NCBI RefSeq assembly: GCF_000425725.1
Contig: NZ_KE384439.1
Coordinates: 343,309-407,308 of the forward strand
Length of the DNA stretch: 64,000 bases
Reading direction: 5' to 3'
Origin: Halomonas halocynthiae DSM 14573
Lineage (GTDB): Bacteria; Pseudomonadota; Gammaproteobacteria; Pseudomonadales; Halomonadaceae
The position numbers and the translations under genes were made by a program. A model generated the notes under the pieces. It did no database searches. It was not told where the DNA came from and saw only the letters and a list, made by a program, of their open reading frames with translations. This document shows positions 17,000-26,095 of the stretch, in pieces (position 1 is the first letter of the stretch; every line of letters starts with the position of its first letter).

Positions 17000-18349
17000 A
17001 TGCAAGTTTCCGTCGATACGACCTCCCAGATAGAACGCCGTGTCAAAGTTCAGTTGCCGGCAGCCCAAATTGATGACGCGGTTAGCGCTCGTCTCAAGGA
17101 TGCCGCCAAGAATGTTCGCATTGATGGCTTTCGTAAGGGCAAGGTGCCCATGTCAGAAGTCACCAAGCGCTACGGCTCAGAAGTGCGTAACGAGGTCGTT
17201 GGTGAAGCGATGCGTGAGCATTATGTGCGTGCCATCACCGAGCAGGAGCTGAACCCCGCGGGATACCCGCAAATCGAAGCTAGTGTCAATGAAGCAGGCA
17301 AAGATCTCGAGTTTGTTGCTGTTATCGAGGTGTATCCGGAAATTGAACTGACTTCCATCGAAGGCACTGACGTTGAGCGTCCAGTCGTTGAAATCACCGA
17401 TGCTGATGTCGACGAAATGATCGAAACGTTGCGTAAGCAGAATGCCAACTGGGAAGACGTTGAGCGCTCCGCTGAAGATGGTGATCAGCTCAATATCGAT
17501 TTCCAGGGCTTTTTGGGCGACGAGCCCTTTGAGGGGGGAAGCGCTGAAGGGCATGATCTAGTGATCGGTTCAGGTAGCTTCATTCCTGGCTTTGAAGAGC
17601 AGTTGATTGGTGCTAGCGCTGGCGATGACAAAGAAATCAGCGTGACGTTCCCGGAAGACTATCAGGCAGAAAACCTGGCGGGTCAGGAAGCAACGTTCAA
17701 CGTTAAAGTTCATGCCGTAAAAGGACAGTCGCTGCCAGAAGTGGATGAAGAGTTCGTCAAAAACTTCGGTGTTGAAGACGGCGATCTGGCCAAGTTGCGC
17801 AGCGAAATCGGCGACAACATGCGCCGAGAAGCGACGCAGGCGATTGATAATCGGGTCAAGCAGCAGGTGCTCGACGCTCTGCAGAAAGCCAATGAAATTC
17901 CTGTGCCTCAGGCGCTGGTTCAGCAGGAAACAGATGGCCTTAAGCGTCAAGCGGCTCAGCAGTTTGGTCTGGGTGAAGACTTTGATGTTAGCCAGTTGCC
18001 TAACGAGCTGTTTACAGAGCAAGCCACAACCCGTGTTCAAGTTGGGCTGCTGTTGGCTGAAGTCATCAAGGCGAATGAGCTTGATGCCAGCGATGATGAA
18101 ATTAAGGCCAAGGTCCAGGATTTGGCCAAGCAGTACCAGGAGCCTGAGCAAGTCGTTGAGCACTATTTGTCTAATGAGCAGATGAAAACTCAGGTCAAGT
18201 CGGCAGTGCTTGAAGAAAAAGCCGTCGATGTTCTGTTAGCTCAAGCTAACGTAGCGGACGTGACCATGACGTATCAGGAAGCGCTTGCTGCGGCTCAGCA
18301 GCAGGCTGGCGATGCTGAGGAAGATGAGGCTGAAGGCGAAAGCGCCTAA
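17000..18349 (+). CDS. tig: Trigger factor
   Basis: 449-residue ribosome-bound chaperone and prolyl isomerase. The ribosome-docking signature IDGFRKGKVPMSEVTKRYG (residues ~43-61) matches the GFRxGKxP motif. The FKBP-like domain follows (GDQLNIDFQGFLGDEPFEGGSAEGHDLVIGSG), then the helical C-terminal cage and an acidic tail (DAEEDEAEGESA). The start is the ATG at 17000 with an AGAGGAC ribosome site; the frame is open 11 codons further upstream. It heads the tig-clpP-clpX-lon series conserved across gammaproteobacteria. Confidence 0.97.
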   Translation: MQVSVDTTSQIERRVKVQLPAAQIDDAVSARLKDAAKNVRIDGFRKGKVPMSEVTKRYGSEVRNEVVGEAMREHYVRAITEQELNPAGYPQIEASVNEAGKDLEFVAVIEVYPEIELTSIEGTDVERPVVEITDADVDEMIETLRKQNANWEDVERSAEDGDQLNIDFQGFLGDEPFEGGSAEGHDLVIGSGSFIPGFEEQLIGASAGDDKEISVTFPEDYQAENLAGQEATFNVKVHAVKGQSLPEVDEEFVKNFGVEDGDLAKLRSEIGDNMRREATQAIDNRVKQQVLDALQKANEIPVPQALVQQETDGLKRQAAQQFGLGEDFDVSQLPNELFTEQATTRVQVGLLLAEVIKANELDASDDEIKAKVQDLAKQYQEPEQVVEHYLSNEQMKTQVKSAVLEEKAVDVLLAQANVADVTMTYQEALAAAQQQAGDAEEDEAEGESA

Positions 18350-18362
18350 GCGTGATGTAATG

Positions 18363-18383
18363 GCGCCCCAGTTTCTGGGGTGC
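18363..18383 (+). other. Hairpin in tig-clpP gap
   Basis: GCGCCCCAG-TTT-CTGGGGTGC forms a 9-bp stem with one G-T pair and no T-tract after it. It is probably an mRNA-processing or stability element, or a leaky attenuator, between tig and clpP. Confidence 0.45.
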
Positions 18384-18427
18384 TATGCCGTATTACTCCA
18401 GTCACCGGATGCAAGGACACTATCTCG

Positions 18428-19048
18428 ATGAGCAACGCGTTTGATATTCAGTCTGCTGGCGGCTTGGTGCCGATGGTGGTTGAGCAGAGTGCCCGTGGCG
18501 AGAGGTCTTATGATATTTACTCGCGTCTGCTCAAAGAGCGTGTGATTTTTCTGGTGGGTCCGGTTGAGGACTACACCGCCAACTTGTTGGTTGCCCAGCT
18601 GCTGTATCTAGAGTCCGAAAATCCAGATAAGGATATTCACCTGTATATCAACTCTCCAGGTGGAGCAGTTACCGCAGGCATGTCAATTTACGACACCATG
18701 CAGTTTATTAAGCCGGATGTGTCGACTGTTTGTATTGGCCAGGCGGCCAGTATGGGGGCACTGTTATTGGCTGGCGGTGCTGCTGGTAAGCGTTATTGCC
18801 TACCTAACTCGCGGATGATGATTCATCAGCCCCTTGGAGGGTACCAGGGGCAGGCGTCTGATATTGAAATCCATACTCGCGAGATACTGGGTATTCGTGA
18901 CCGGCTTAATCAGATTTTGGCGCACCATACGGGTCAAAAAATTGACACCATCGCCAGAGATACTGACCGCGATAATTTCATGAACGGCGAACAGGCAGTA
19001 GAGTATGGCCTGATTGACGCTGTGCTGGATAAGCGGCCTGTATCCTGA
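18428..19048 (+). CDS. clpP: ATP-dependent Clp protease proteolytic subunit
   Basis: 206-residue serine peptidase that forms the tetradecameric chamber fed by ClpX or ClpA. The catalytic Ser is in [14 protein letters not shown], the His in [16 protein letters not shown], and the Asp in RDTDRDNFM. It starts at the ATG at 18428 (MSNAFDIQ). It lies 78 nt after tig and 76 nt before clpX, the normal gene order. Confidence 0.97.
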   Translation: MSNAFDIQSAGGLVPMVVEQSARGERSYDIYSRLLKERVIFLVGPVEDYTANLLVAQLLYLESENPDKDIHLYINSPGGAVTAGMSIYDTMQFIKPDVSTVCIGQAASMGALLLAGGAAGKRYCLPNSRMMIHQPLGGYQGQASDIEIHTREILGIRDRLNQILAHHTGQKIDTIARDTDRDNFMNGEQAVEYGLIDAVLDKRPVS

Positions 19049-19083
19049 TAGCGTGAATCGCTCATGATTTACGACGTATAGAT

Positions 19084-19103
19084 CGGCGGCCTGTGGGTCG
19101 CCG
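19084..19103 (+). other. Hairpin in clpP-clpX gap
   Basis: CGGCGGCC-TGTG-GGTCGCCG forms an 8-bp stem with one G-T pair, followed by TTGTTAAC. It may partially terminate or set relative clpP/clpX mRNA levels. Confidence 0.4.
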
Positions 19104-19124
19104 TTGTTAACAGAGGTACGCTAA

Positions 19125-20480
19125 ATGGCTGACGGCAAAGGCAAGGATGACGATGGCAAGCTGCTGTATTGCTCGTTCTGTGGAAAGAACCAGGATGAAG
19201 TGCGCAAGCTGATTGCCGGTCCGTCCGTGTATATTTGCGATGAATGTGTCGATTTGTGTAACGACATCATTCGCGAGGAGGTTCTTGATGCCGAGGCTGA
19301 GAGCGATGATGCACGTCTGCCAGCCCCTCGTGAGATCCGCCAGACACTTGATGATTATGTGATAGGCCAGGACCGCGCTAAGGTGGTTCTGTCTGTTGCT
19401 GTGTATAACCATTACAAGCGTTTGCGCTACGTTGACAAGGAAGAAGTAGAGCTGGGCAAGTCGAATATCCTGCTAATTGGTCCTACAGGAAGCGGTAAAA
19501 CGTTGCTGGCTGAGACCTTGGCACGGCTATTGAATGTCCCCTTTACCATTGCCGACGCCACAACTCTGACCGAAGCGGGTTATGTGGGTGAAGATGTCGA
19601 GAACATCGTTCAAAAGTTGCTGCAAAAGTGCGACTACGATGTGGAAAAGGCCGAGCGTGGCATTATCTACATTGACGAGATTGATAAAATTTCGCGCAAA
19701 TCTGATAACCCCTCAATTACCCGTGATGTATCAGGGGAAGGGGTGCAGCAGGCGCTGCTCAAGTTAATCGAAGGGACAACGGCATCGATTCCTCCTCAGG
19801 GTGGGCGTAAGCACCCTCAGCAGGAATTTTTGCAGGTGAACACCACCAACATGTTGTTTATCGTTGGTGGGGCCTTTGCGGGGCTAGACAAAGTTATTCG
19901 TGATCGCTCCGAGACGGGTGGCATTGGCTTTAGCGCCGAGGTTAAGAGTAAAGATGAGAGTCGTGGCGTCGGCGAGTTACTGGCTGAGGTTGAGCCGGAA
20001 GATTTGGTTAAGTTTGGCCTTATTCCAGAGTTTGTTGGTCGTCTTCCAGTTATCGCGACGTTGGCTGAGCTCACAGAAGATGCCCTGGTGCAAATTCTAA
20101 CGGAGCCTAAGAATTCCTTAGTCAAGCAGTATCAGCGCTTGTTTGACATGGAAGGCGTCGAGCTTGATTTTCGTGATGACGCTCTGACGGCAGTGGCAGC
20201 TAAGGCCATGACGCGTAAAACGGGTGCGCGCGGGTTGCGTTCAATCATGGAGAGCGTGCTGCTTGATACCATGTACGACATTCCTTCTCTGGAAGGTGTG
20301 AGTAAAGTGGTGATTGATGCATCTGTGATTGCCGGTGAAAGCGAGCCGCTGCTGATCTATAGCCAGCAGGACGCAAAGCCAGCAGCCAAAAAAAGCGCGA
20401 AAAAAACGGCCAAAAAAGTCACGGCTCCTCGTGATGATGCGCCTCAGGGCGATGCGCGCAGTGATGGAACTGGTGGCTGA
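19125..20480 (+). CDS. clpX: ATP-dependent Clp protease ATP-binding subunit ClpX
   Basis: 451-residue AAA+ unfoldase. The N-terminal zinc domain has C16, C19, C38 and C41. Walker A GPTGSGKT follows near residue 117, Walker B is [10 protein letters not shown], the pore loop region is GYVGEDVE, and the ClpP-contact IGF loop appears as GGIGFSAE. The C-terminus carries a tail rich in Lys and Ala ([16 protein letters not shown]) plus an acidic Gly-rich end, making it about 27 residues longer than E. coli ClpX (424). The ATG at 19125 has AGAGG upstream. It is followed by a good terminator, so the tig-clpP-clpX unit ends here. Confidence 0.97.
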   Translation: MADGKGKDDDGKLLYCSFCGKNQDEVRKLIAGPSVYICDECVDLCNDIIREEVLDAEAESDDARLPAPREIRQTLDDYVIGQDRAKVVLSVAVYNHYKRLRYVDKEEVELGKSNILLIGPTGSGKTLLAETLARLLNVPFTIADATTLTEAGYVGEDVENIVQKLLQKCDYDVEKAERGIIYIDEIDKISRKSDNPSITRDVSGEGVQQALLKLIEGTTASIPPQGGRKHPQQEFLQVNTTNMLFIVGGAFAGLDKVIRDRSETGGIGFSAEVKSKDESRGVGELLAEVEPEDLVKFGLIPEFVGRLPVIATLAELTEDALVQILTEPKNSLVKQYQRLFDMEGVELDFRDDALTAVAAKAMTRKTGARGLRSIMESVLLDTMYDIPSLEGVSKVVIDASVIAGESEPLLIYSQQDAKPAAKKSAKKTAKKVTAPRDDAPQGDARSDGTGG

Positions 20481-20534
20481 GTCTCATGGCTAAATAGGCT
20501 TGGCAATACCGATTTTGACACGCCTCTGAATACA

Positions 20535-20558
20535 GGGCTGCTACGGCGGCCCTTTTTT
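20535..20558 (+). terminator. clpX terminator
   Basis: GGGCTG-CTACGG-CGGCCC (6 bp) is directly followed by six Ts. Confidence 0.8.
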
Positions 20559-20577
20559 CTGTCGGGCCCTTGTGTGG

Positions 20578-20605
20578 CTTGTATTATTGTCGTGTCGCCC
20601 CCACA
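20578..20605 (+). promoter_or_regulatory. Candidate heat-shock (sigma-32) promoter of lon
   Basis: CTTGTA (20578-20583), a 14-nt spacer and CCCCCACA (20598-20605) resemble the sigma-32 consensus CTTGAA-N13-15-CCCCAT. The element lies 40 nt before the lon start. lon is a known heat-shock gene in E. coli, which supports the reading. Confidence 0.45.
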
Positions 20606-20645
20606 CCCTAGGTAACTCCAACGATTTGCTCGAGGTAGGTCTGCG

Positions 20646-23054
20646 ATGCAGCAGAACGATGAAAAGACCCTGAGTCTTCCCCTTTTACCGTTGCGGGACG
20701 TGGTTGTTTACCCGCAAATGGTTATTCCGCTGTTCGTTGGTCGCGAAAAGTCCATACAGGCCCTTGATGCGGCAATGGAAGCTGATAAGCGCGTACTCTT
20801 GGTAGCGCAACGCGAAGCGAGTGAGGATGAGCCTGATAACCAGGACTTGTTTTCGGTGGGTACCGTGGCTGAAATCATGCAGTTGCTAAAACTGCCTGAT
20901 GGAACGGTCAAGGTGCTCATCGAGGGTGAGTCTCGGGCTGATATACAGCAGATTACCCATGCTGAAAATGACTACAGTTGCGCTGAGATAGTGCTGCGTG
21001 AAAGTGAGCCGCTCAGTGAGCGTGAAAAAGACGCGTTGGTCCGTGTACTACTCAATCAGTTTGAGCAGTACGTCAAGATGTCCAAAAAAGTGCCGAATGA
21101 GGTGCTTAGCTCGCTTTCAGGAATCGAAGATCCTAGCCGCCTAGTGGATACCATCTGCGCACACTTGTCGCTTAAAATCAGCGACAAACAGGAACTTCTG
21201 GAAATGGATCGGGTGCGGGATCGTATCGAGCACCTGATGGCGCTGATTGAGTCCGAGATAGATCTGCTTCAGGTTGAGAAGCGCATTCGCGCGCGCGTCA
21301 AGGAGCAGATGGAAAAATCTCAGCGCGAGTACTATCTCAATGAGCAGATGAAAGCTATCCAGAAAGAAATGGGTGAGCTGGATAATACGCCCAACGAGGC
21401 TGAGAAATACGAAAAAGCCATTGAAGAGGCGGGCATGCCCAAGGAAGCCAAAGACAAGGCTATCCAGGAGCTGGGCAAGCTGAAAATGATGTCGCCTAAC
21501 TCGGCAGAGGCGACGGTTGTGCGCTCGTATCTCGATTGGTTAGTGGCTGTGCCGTGGAAAAAGCGTAGCCGTGTACGCCATGACCTAGTGCATGCTCAGC
21601 AGGTGCTTGATGAAGATCACTATGGCCTAGAAGAAGTTAAAGAGCGCATCTTGGAATATTTGGCTGTGCAGAAACGGGTCAAAAAGCTTAAAGGGCCGGT
21701 CCTGTGTCTGGTAGGCCCGCCTGGGGTGGGTAAAACCTCGTTAGGGCAGTCGATTGCTCGCGCCACCAACCGCAAGTATGTGCGTCTGGCGTTAGGGGGC
21801 GTGCGCGATGAATCAGAAATTCGGGGTCACCGGCGAACTTACATCGGCTCGTTACCGGGTAAAATGATCCAGCGTATGAGTAAATCAGGGGTTAAAAACC
21901 CACTGTTTTTGCTTGACGAAATCGATAAGATCGGTATGGATCATCGTGGCGATCCATCTTCAGCGCTACTTGAAGTGCTAGACCCTGAGCAGAATGATAC
22001 CTTCAGTGACCATTATCTGGAGCTGGATTACGATCTGTCAGAAACGCTTTTCATCTGCACCGCGAACTCGATGAATATTCCTGGGCCGCTGCTTGATCGA
22101 ATGGAAGTGATTCGTCTGCCCGGTTATACCGAGGATGAAAAGCTTGCCATTGCTAAGCGCTACCTGGTGCCTAAACAGCTCAGTGCTAATGGCCTCAAAA
22201 GCGACGAGCTGACGTTCTTTGATGATGCGATCCTTGAGCTGATTCGCTATTACAGTCGTGAGGCTGGCGTGCGCGAGCTTGAGCGCCAGATCGCTAAAGT
22301 GTGTCGTAAGGTGTTACGTGAGCGTCTGGAAAAAGAGGCTCAAGAAGGTGCACAAGCGCAAGACACGCTGTGTGCGACTGATATGGAACAATACGCCGGT
22401 GTGAGGCGTTACAGCTATGGGTTGGCTGATCAGCAAGATCAGGTCGGGCGTGTAACGGGTCTTGCCTGGACGTCCGTGGGGGGAGAGCTGCTCAGTATTG
22501 AGTCTGTGTTAACCCCAGGTAAGGGGCGGATTGACAAAACAGGCTCGCTGGGTGATGTCATGAAAGAGTCAGTCAGTGCCGCTCAGACCGTTGTTCGCGC
22601 CCGAGCTGAATCGCTTGGTATTGATCCTCAGCGTTTTGAAAAAGAAGATTTACATATTCATGTGCCAGAGGGCGCTACGCCCAAGGATGGCCCCAGTGCG
22701 GGCATTGGTATGGTGACGGCAATGGTCTCCGCTTATACTCAGCGCCCAGTGCGTTGTGATGTGGCCATGACCGGAGAAGTTAACCTGCGTGGCGAAGTGA
22801 TGCCAATTGGCGGCCTTAAGGAGAAATTGCTGGCAGCCAGGCGGGGTGGTATAAAGACCGTGCTTATCCCTGAAGAAAATCGGCGTGACCTCAAGGAAGT
22901 GCCTGATAACATCAAGGATGCGTTGGAAATTCTGCCCGTTCGCTGGATTGACGATGTACTGGAAGTGGCTTTAGCAAAAAAAGCCTTTGTCAGCAATGAA
23001 GAAAAGCAGGTAGAAGAAACGACGTCGTCACATACGGTGATCAGTACACACTGA
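20646..23054 (+). CDS. lon: ATP-dependent protease Lon
   Basis: 802-residue LonA. The N-terminal substrate-binding domain begins LPLLPLRDVVVYPQMVIPLFVGR. Walker A is LVGPPGVGKTSLG (~residue 350) and Walker B NPLFLLDEIDKIG. The Ser-Lys dyad is in PKDGPSAGIGM and GGLKEKLLAARRGG. It degrades damaged and regulatory proteins in the cytoplasm. Length is near E. coli Lon (784), with a slightly extended polar tail. The ATG at 20646 is preceded by GAGGTAGG. It has its own promoter region after the clpX terminator and precedes hupB as in other gammaproteobacteria. Confidence 0.97.
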   Translation: MQQNDEKTLSLPLLPLRDVVVYPQMVIPLFVGREKSIQALDAAMEADKRVLLVAQREASEDEPDNQDLFSVGTVAEIMQLLKLPDGTVKVLIEGESRADIQQITHAENDYSCAEIVLRESEPLSEREKDALVRVLLNQFEQYVKMSKKVPNEVLSSLSGIEDPSRLVDTICAHLSLKISDKQELLEMDRVRDRIEHLMALIESEIDLLQVEKRIRARVKEQMEKSQREYYLNEQMKAIQKEMGELDNTPNEAEKYEKAIEEAGMPKEAKDKAIQELGKLKMMSPNSAEATVVRSYLDWLVAVPWKKRSRVRHDLVHAQQVLDEDHYGLEEVKERILEYLAVQKRVKKLKGPVLCLVGPPGVGKTSLGQSIARATNRKYVRLALGGVRDESEIRGHRRTYIGSLPGKMIQRMSKSGVKNPLFLLDEIDKIGMDHRGDPSSALLEVLDPEQNDTFSDHYLELDYDLSETLFICTANSMNIPGPLLDRMEVIRLPGYTEDEKLAIAKRYLVPKQLSANGLKSDELTFFDDAILELIRYYSREAGVRELERQIAKVCRKVLRERLEKEAQEGAQAQDTLCATDMEQYAGVRRYSYGLADQQDQVGRVTGLAWTSVGGELLSIESVLTPGKGRIDKTGSLGDVMKESVSAAQTVVRARAESLGIDPQRFEKEDLHIHVPEGATPKDGPSAGIGMVTAMVSAYTQRPVRCDVAMTGEVNLRGEVMPIGGLKEKLLAARRGGIKTVLIPEENRRDLKEVPDNIKDALEILPVRWIDDVLEVALAKKAFVSNEEKQVEETTSSHTVISTH

Positions 23055-23117
23055 AGGGATTTTGATGTAATGTCGTGGCCTGAAGTCAGGCATTGTCTGG
23101 CTTTGGCGCTAATGTTG

Positions 23118-23147
23118 TTGACAGTGAAATCATCATATTGTTATAAG
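23118..23147 (+). promoter_or_regulatory. Candidate hupB sigma-70 promoter
   Basis: TTGACA (23118-23123), an 18-nt spacer and TATAAG (23142-23147) stand 85 nt upstream of the hupB start. A further AT-rich -10-like TATGATAT lies nearer the gene, so more than one promoter is possible. Confidence 0.55.
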
Positions 23148-23231
23148 TTAGCGCCATATCGGTATCGCGATGTATTGTTATGATATTGCATCGTTCATAG
23201 TCAAATCTGAAAAAAAGTCAAGGGGTGAAGA

Positions 23232-23504
23232 GTGAACAAGTCTGAGCTGATTGAAGCGATTGCTGCGTCTGCCGATATTCCAAAAGCCGCCGCAGCTCGG
23301 GCGTTGGATGCCATGACTGACGCCGTGGCGGACAGCCTGAAAAATGGAGACAACGTCTCTCTGGTTGGTTTTGGTACCTTTTCTGTCAAGGATCGTGCCG
23401 CCCGCACTGGCCGTAACCCGCAGACAGGTGAGCCGATTCAGATCAGTGCCGCCAAAGTACCAAGCTTCAAAGCTGGTAAGGCGCTCAAGGATGCCGTCAA
23501 CTAA
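23232..23504 (+). CDS. hupB: DNA-binding protein HU-beta
   Basis: 90-residue nucleoid protein that bends and compacts DNA. It starts [20 protein letters not shown] and carries the HU/IHF signature [22 protein letters not shown] with the DNA-intercalating Pro in the arm. It uses a GTG start at 23232 with AAGGGGTGAAGA upstream. It lies between lon and ppiD, the standard position of hupB, and is followed by a strong terminator. Confidence 0.97.
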   Translation: MNKSELIEAIAASADIPKAAAARALDAMTDAVADSLKNGDNVSLVGFGTFSVKDRAARTGRNPQTGEPIQISAAKVPSFKAGKALKDAVN

Positions 23505-23549
23505 ATCAGTCTGCGAAGACGGTTTTATGGTTGATACGGTCATAAATAG

Positions 23550-23575
23550 GCGCACCGTTTTACGGTGCGCTTTTT
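23550..23575 (+). terminator. hupB terminator
   Basis: GCGCACCG-TTTTA-CGGTGCGC is an 8-bp perfect stem followed by five Ts. Confidence 0.9.
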
Positions 23576-23690
23576 CGTATTGATGAAATGACAGCTTCAC
23601 AGCTTGCCGCTATACCGAACATACAGTGTACGGTTCGTTACAGGTTGGTCTTTGAAGTCTGTCGTCCGCGTTCGATAAGCAGGTGCCTGC

Positions 23691-25511
23691 ATGCTGCAAG
23701 ATATTCGTGATCGCTCCCAGAGTTGGGTCGTCAAAGTCATCATTGGTGCCGTCATTGTCACTATGGCGCTGTTTGGTGTGGAATCATTGGTGGGGTTGCT
23801 GGGGAGCGATGGCGATGAGCTCGTTTCTGTGAATGGGGAGCCGATTTCCCGCCAGCAGCTTGATTTTAGTCTGCAGCGCGCTATTCGCAGCGGCCAGATT
23901 GCGCCGGAGCAAGAGCGTCAGGCGCGCTCAGAGCTACTCGAGAGCATGATTAATGATCTCTTGATGGATCAATACATTGAGAAAGGGGGGTTATACCTGT
24001 CTGAGGAGCAAATTGACCGGTTTATCGTTACCCTGCCCGAGTTTCAGGATGCTCAAGGGCGTTTCTCAAGCGAACAATTTCGTAATCGTCTCGCCGCTGC
24101 TGGGTTTACACCGATGGGGTTCCGACAGCAGTTGCGCGTCGACCTTGAGCGTGGACAGCTGGAAGAAGGGTTGATTAATAGTGACTTTGCCCTTGATGGT
24201 GAACGTCAGCGACTGCTTGAGCTGCAACGACAATTACGCACCTTTCGTTATCACCGCCTGAGTCAGGCCGATCTGGATGAGCCTGTAGAGGTCTCTGAAG
24301 AGGACCTGGCTAGCTACTATGAGGCTAATCGTGATGATTACCTGCGGCCGGAGCAGGTGATGCTTGATTACCTGATTGTCGACCGTGGTCAGATGGCTGA
24401 GGCCGTTGAGGTTGATGAGGACGCCTTGCGTGACGCCTGGCAGGCAGAGTCTGCTGATGCCGACCGTCGCGTGTCGCATATTATGTTGACTCTGAGCGAT
24501 GAGCGCAGCCGTGCCGATGCTGTGGAACAGCTTGACGCGATTAAGGAGCGTTTGGCCAAAGGCGAGTCATTTGCCGATTTAGCGACAGAGCTGTCTGAGG
24601 ATGACTCCAGCCGTGATCAGGGCGGAGATATCGGGGTTATCAGTCGTGGCTTTTTAGGTGAGCGTTTTGATCAAGCCGCTTTTTCGCTGAGTAAGGGGCA
24701 AGTGTCTGATGTTGTAGAAACAGACAATGGCCTGCACCTGATTCAAGTCACAGAGGTTGAGCAGGAGCCTTTTGATCAGGCTCGCGAGCGGCTGGCCGAA
24801 CGCTTGGCGCTTGCCGAAGTAGATGATACGTTTAATGAGCGTGTTCAACGGCTAATTGATGAGAGCTTTGCTGCTGATGATCTGGATAGCGTAGCTGAGG
24901 CTCTTGGCATTGAGCGTCAGACAACAGATTGGCTAAGCCGTGGCAAGAAGAGTGGCCTCTTTGCTGAGTCGGGTGTGGAGCAGCAGGCATTCTCCGCAGA
25001 CGTGCTGGTTGAAGGCTTTAACAGTGAAGTCCTTGAGCTGGATAACGATCGCCGTATTGTCATTCGTGTGCGTGAGCATCGTGAAGAAACAACGCTGCCA
25101 TTGAGTGAGGTACGTGATGAAGTGCTGACGGCCGTTAGCGAGCAGAAAACACGTGATGCGCTGTTGGCGCGCGGTGAGCAAATACTGGCCGAACTACGCG
25201 AGGGGGCTAACAGTGCTCCTGCCGACTGGACGCAGGCCAATGTTACTCGTCAACAGAGTGCGCGCTTACCCAACGTGGTGATAGATAAAGTATTTCGTTT
25301 GCCTCATCCTGAAGAGGGACAGCCAGTGTTTTCACAGGCCGCCACTGAGAGCGGTGTGATATTGATTGCGCTTGAAAATGTTAGCCTTGAAGACACCAGT
25401 CCGCAGACGGAAGCATTTGTTAGTCGTTTGTCTCAACAGGTACGCGCTAATGCTCTGCTTGATGGATTGCTACAGTATCTTCATGATGAAGCCAAGATTG
25501 TACGGCACTGA
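23691..25511 (+). CDS. ppiD: Periplasmic folding chaperone PpiD
   Basis: 606-residue inner-membrane-anchored chaperone. A cytoplasmic start (MLQDIRDRSQSW) is followed by a single membrane helix at residues ~14-35 (VVKVIIGAVIVTMALFGVESLVGLL region), then a SurA-like helical domain and one parvulin domain (RRVSHIMLTLSDE ... GGDIGVISRGFLGERFDQAAFSLSKGQVS). It assists proteins emerging from SecYEG. Length is close to E. coli PpiD (623). It follows hupB after that gene's terminator, the conserved order, and ends at its own hairpin. Confidence 0.95.
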   Translation: MLQDIRDRSQSWVVKVIIGAVIVTMALFGVESLVGLLGSDGDELVSVNGEPISRQQLDFSLQRAIRSGQIAPEQERQARSELLESMINDLLMDQYIEKGGLYLSEEQIDRFIVTLPEFQDAQGRFSSEQFRNRLAAAGFTPMGFRQQLRVDLERGQLEEGLINSDFALDGERQRLLELQRQLRTFRYHRLSQADLDEPVEVSEEDLASYYEANRDDYLRPEQVMLDYLIVDRGQMAEAVEVDEDALRDAWQAESADADRRVSHIMLTLSDERSRADAVEQLDAIKERLAKGESFADLATELSEDDSSRDQGGDIGVISRGFLGERFDQAAFSLSKGQVSDVVETDNGLHLIQVTEVEQEPFDQARERLAERLALAEVDDTFNERVQRLIDESFAADDLDSVAEALGIERQTTDWLSRGKKSGLFAESGVEQQAFSADVLVEGFNSEVLELDNDRRIVIRVREHREETTLPLSEVRDEVLTAVSEQKTRDALLARGEQILAELREGANSAPADWTQANVTRQQSARLPNVVIDKVFRLPHPEEGQPVFSQAATESGVILIALENVSLEDTSPQTEAFVSRLSQQVRANALLDGLLQYLHDEAKIVRH

Positions 25512-25550
25512 TATCAGGCCGACACATGGCTACATAGCGTCATAAGACGA

Positions 25551-25582
25551 ACAGAGCCGGCACCTTGGGTGTACGGCTCTGT
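25551..25582 (+). terminator. ppiD terminator
   Basis: A 9-bp perfect stem ACAGAGCCG/CGGCTCTGT encloses a smaller CACC/GGTG stem; only a weak T-run follows. Confidence 0.6.
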
Positions 25583-25606
25583 TGCATTTTGTTATGAGGA
25601 AAAGCA

Positions 25607-26035
25607 ATGGCGACCATTGAACACCGTGCCGTTCTGGAGGCCTCACCTGAGCATGTATTTGCCTTGCTGAGTCGTGTGGAAGACTTTGCGGATTATTCAG
25701 ACCTTATCCGCGCGATTGAGCGTTTAGATGACGAGCAGTATTGTTGGCATGTGCATGCGGTTGGAATGGATTGGACGTTTACTGTCGTTATTACCGAATC
25801 ACAGGCTCCTTCCGTGCTGGCTTGGGAGTCGGTGACAGGTGTGCGTAACAGCGGGCGTTATGAGCTGACGGCAGTGCCAGAGGGCACGGAAGTTGTATTG
25901 ACACTGAGCTATGAGATCAAGGGGCGGCTATTGGAGAAGGCCGTGCGCAAAGCGACGCAACCGTTGGTAAATAAAGTCAGTCAGCAGATTCTGGACCGTG
26001 TGGCTGAACGGCTTGAAGCGCCGCCTTATCGCTGA
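25607..26035 (+). CDS. SRPBCC (START/polyketide-cyclase-like) family protein
   Basis: 142-residue single-domain protein. It shows the SRPBCC pattern HRAVLEASPEHVFALLSRVEDFADYSDLI at the N-terminus, a central beta sheet, and a long C-terminal helix (AVRKATQPLVNKVSQQILDRVAERL). The fold binds hydrophobic ligands; some members act in ubiquinone function (Coq10-like) and others were named RatA toxins. The sequence does not decide between these. The ATG at 25607 has a GAGGAAAAG site. It stands alone between the ppiD terminator and a convergent transporter. Confidence 0.75.
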   Translation: MATIEHRAVLEASPEHVFALLSRVEDFADYSDLIRAIERLDDEQYCWHVHAVGMDWTFTVVITESQAPSVLAWESVTGVRNSGRYELTAVPEGTEVVLTLSYEIKGRLLEKAVRKATQPLVNKVSQQILDRVAERLEAPPYR

Positions 26036-26095
26036 CGACGATAGTACCGGCATAGTACCGGCGCGGGCGTAGCAGGTTGCTAGCGGGTTGGTTGT

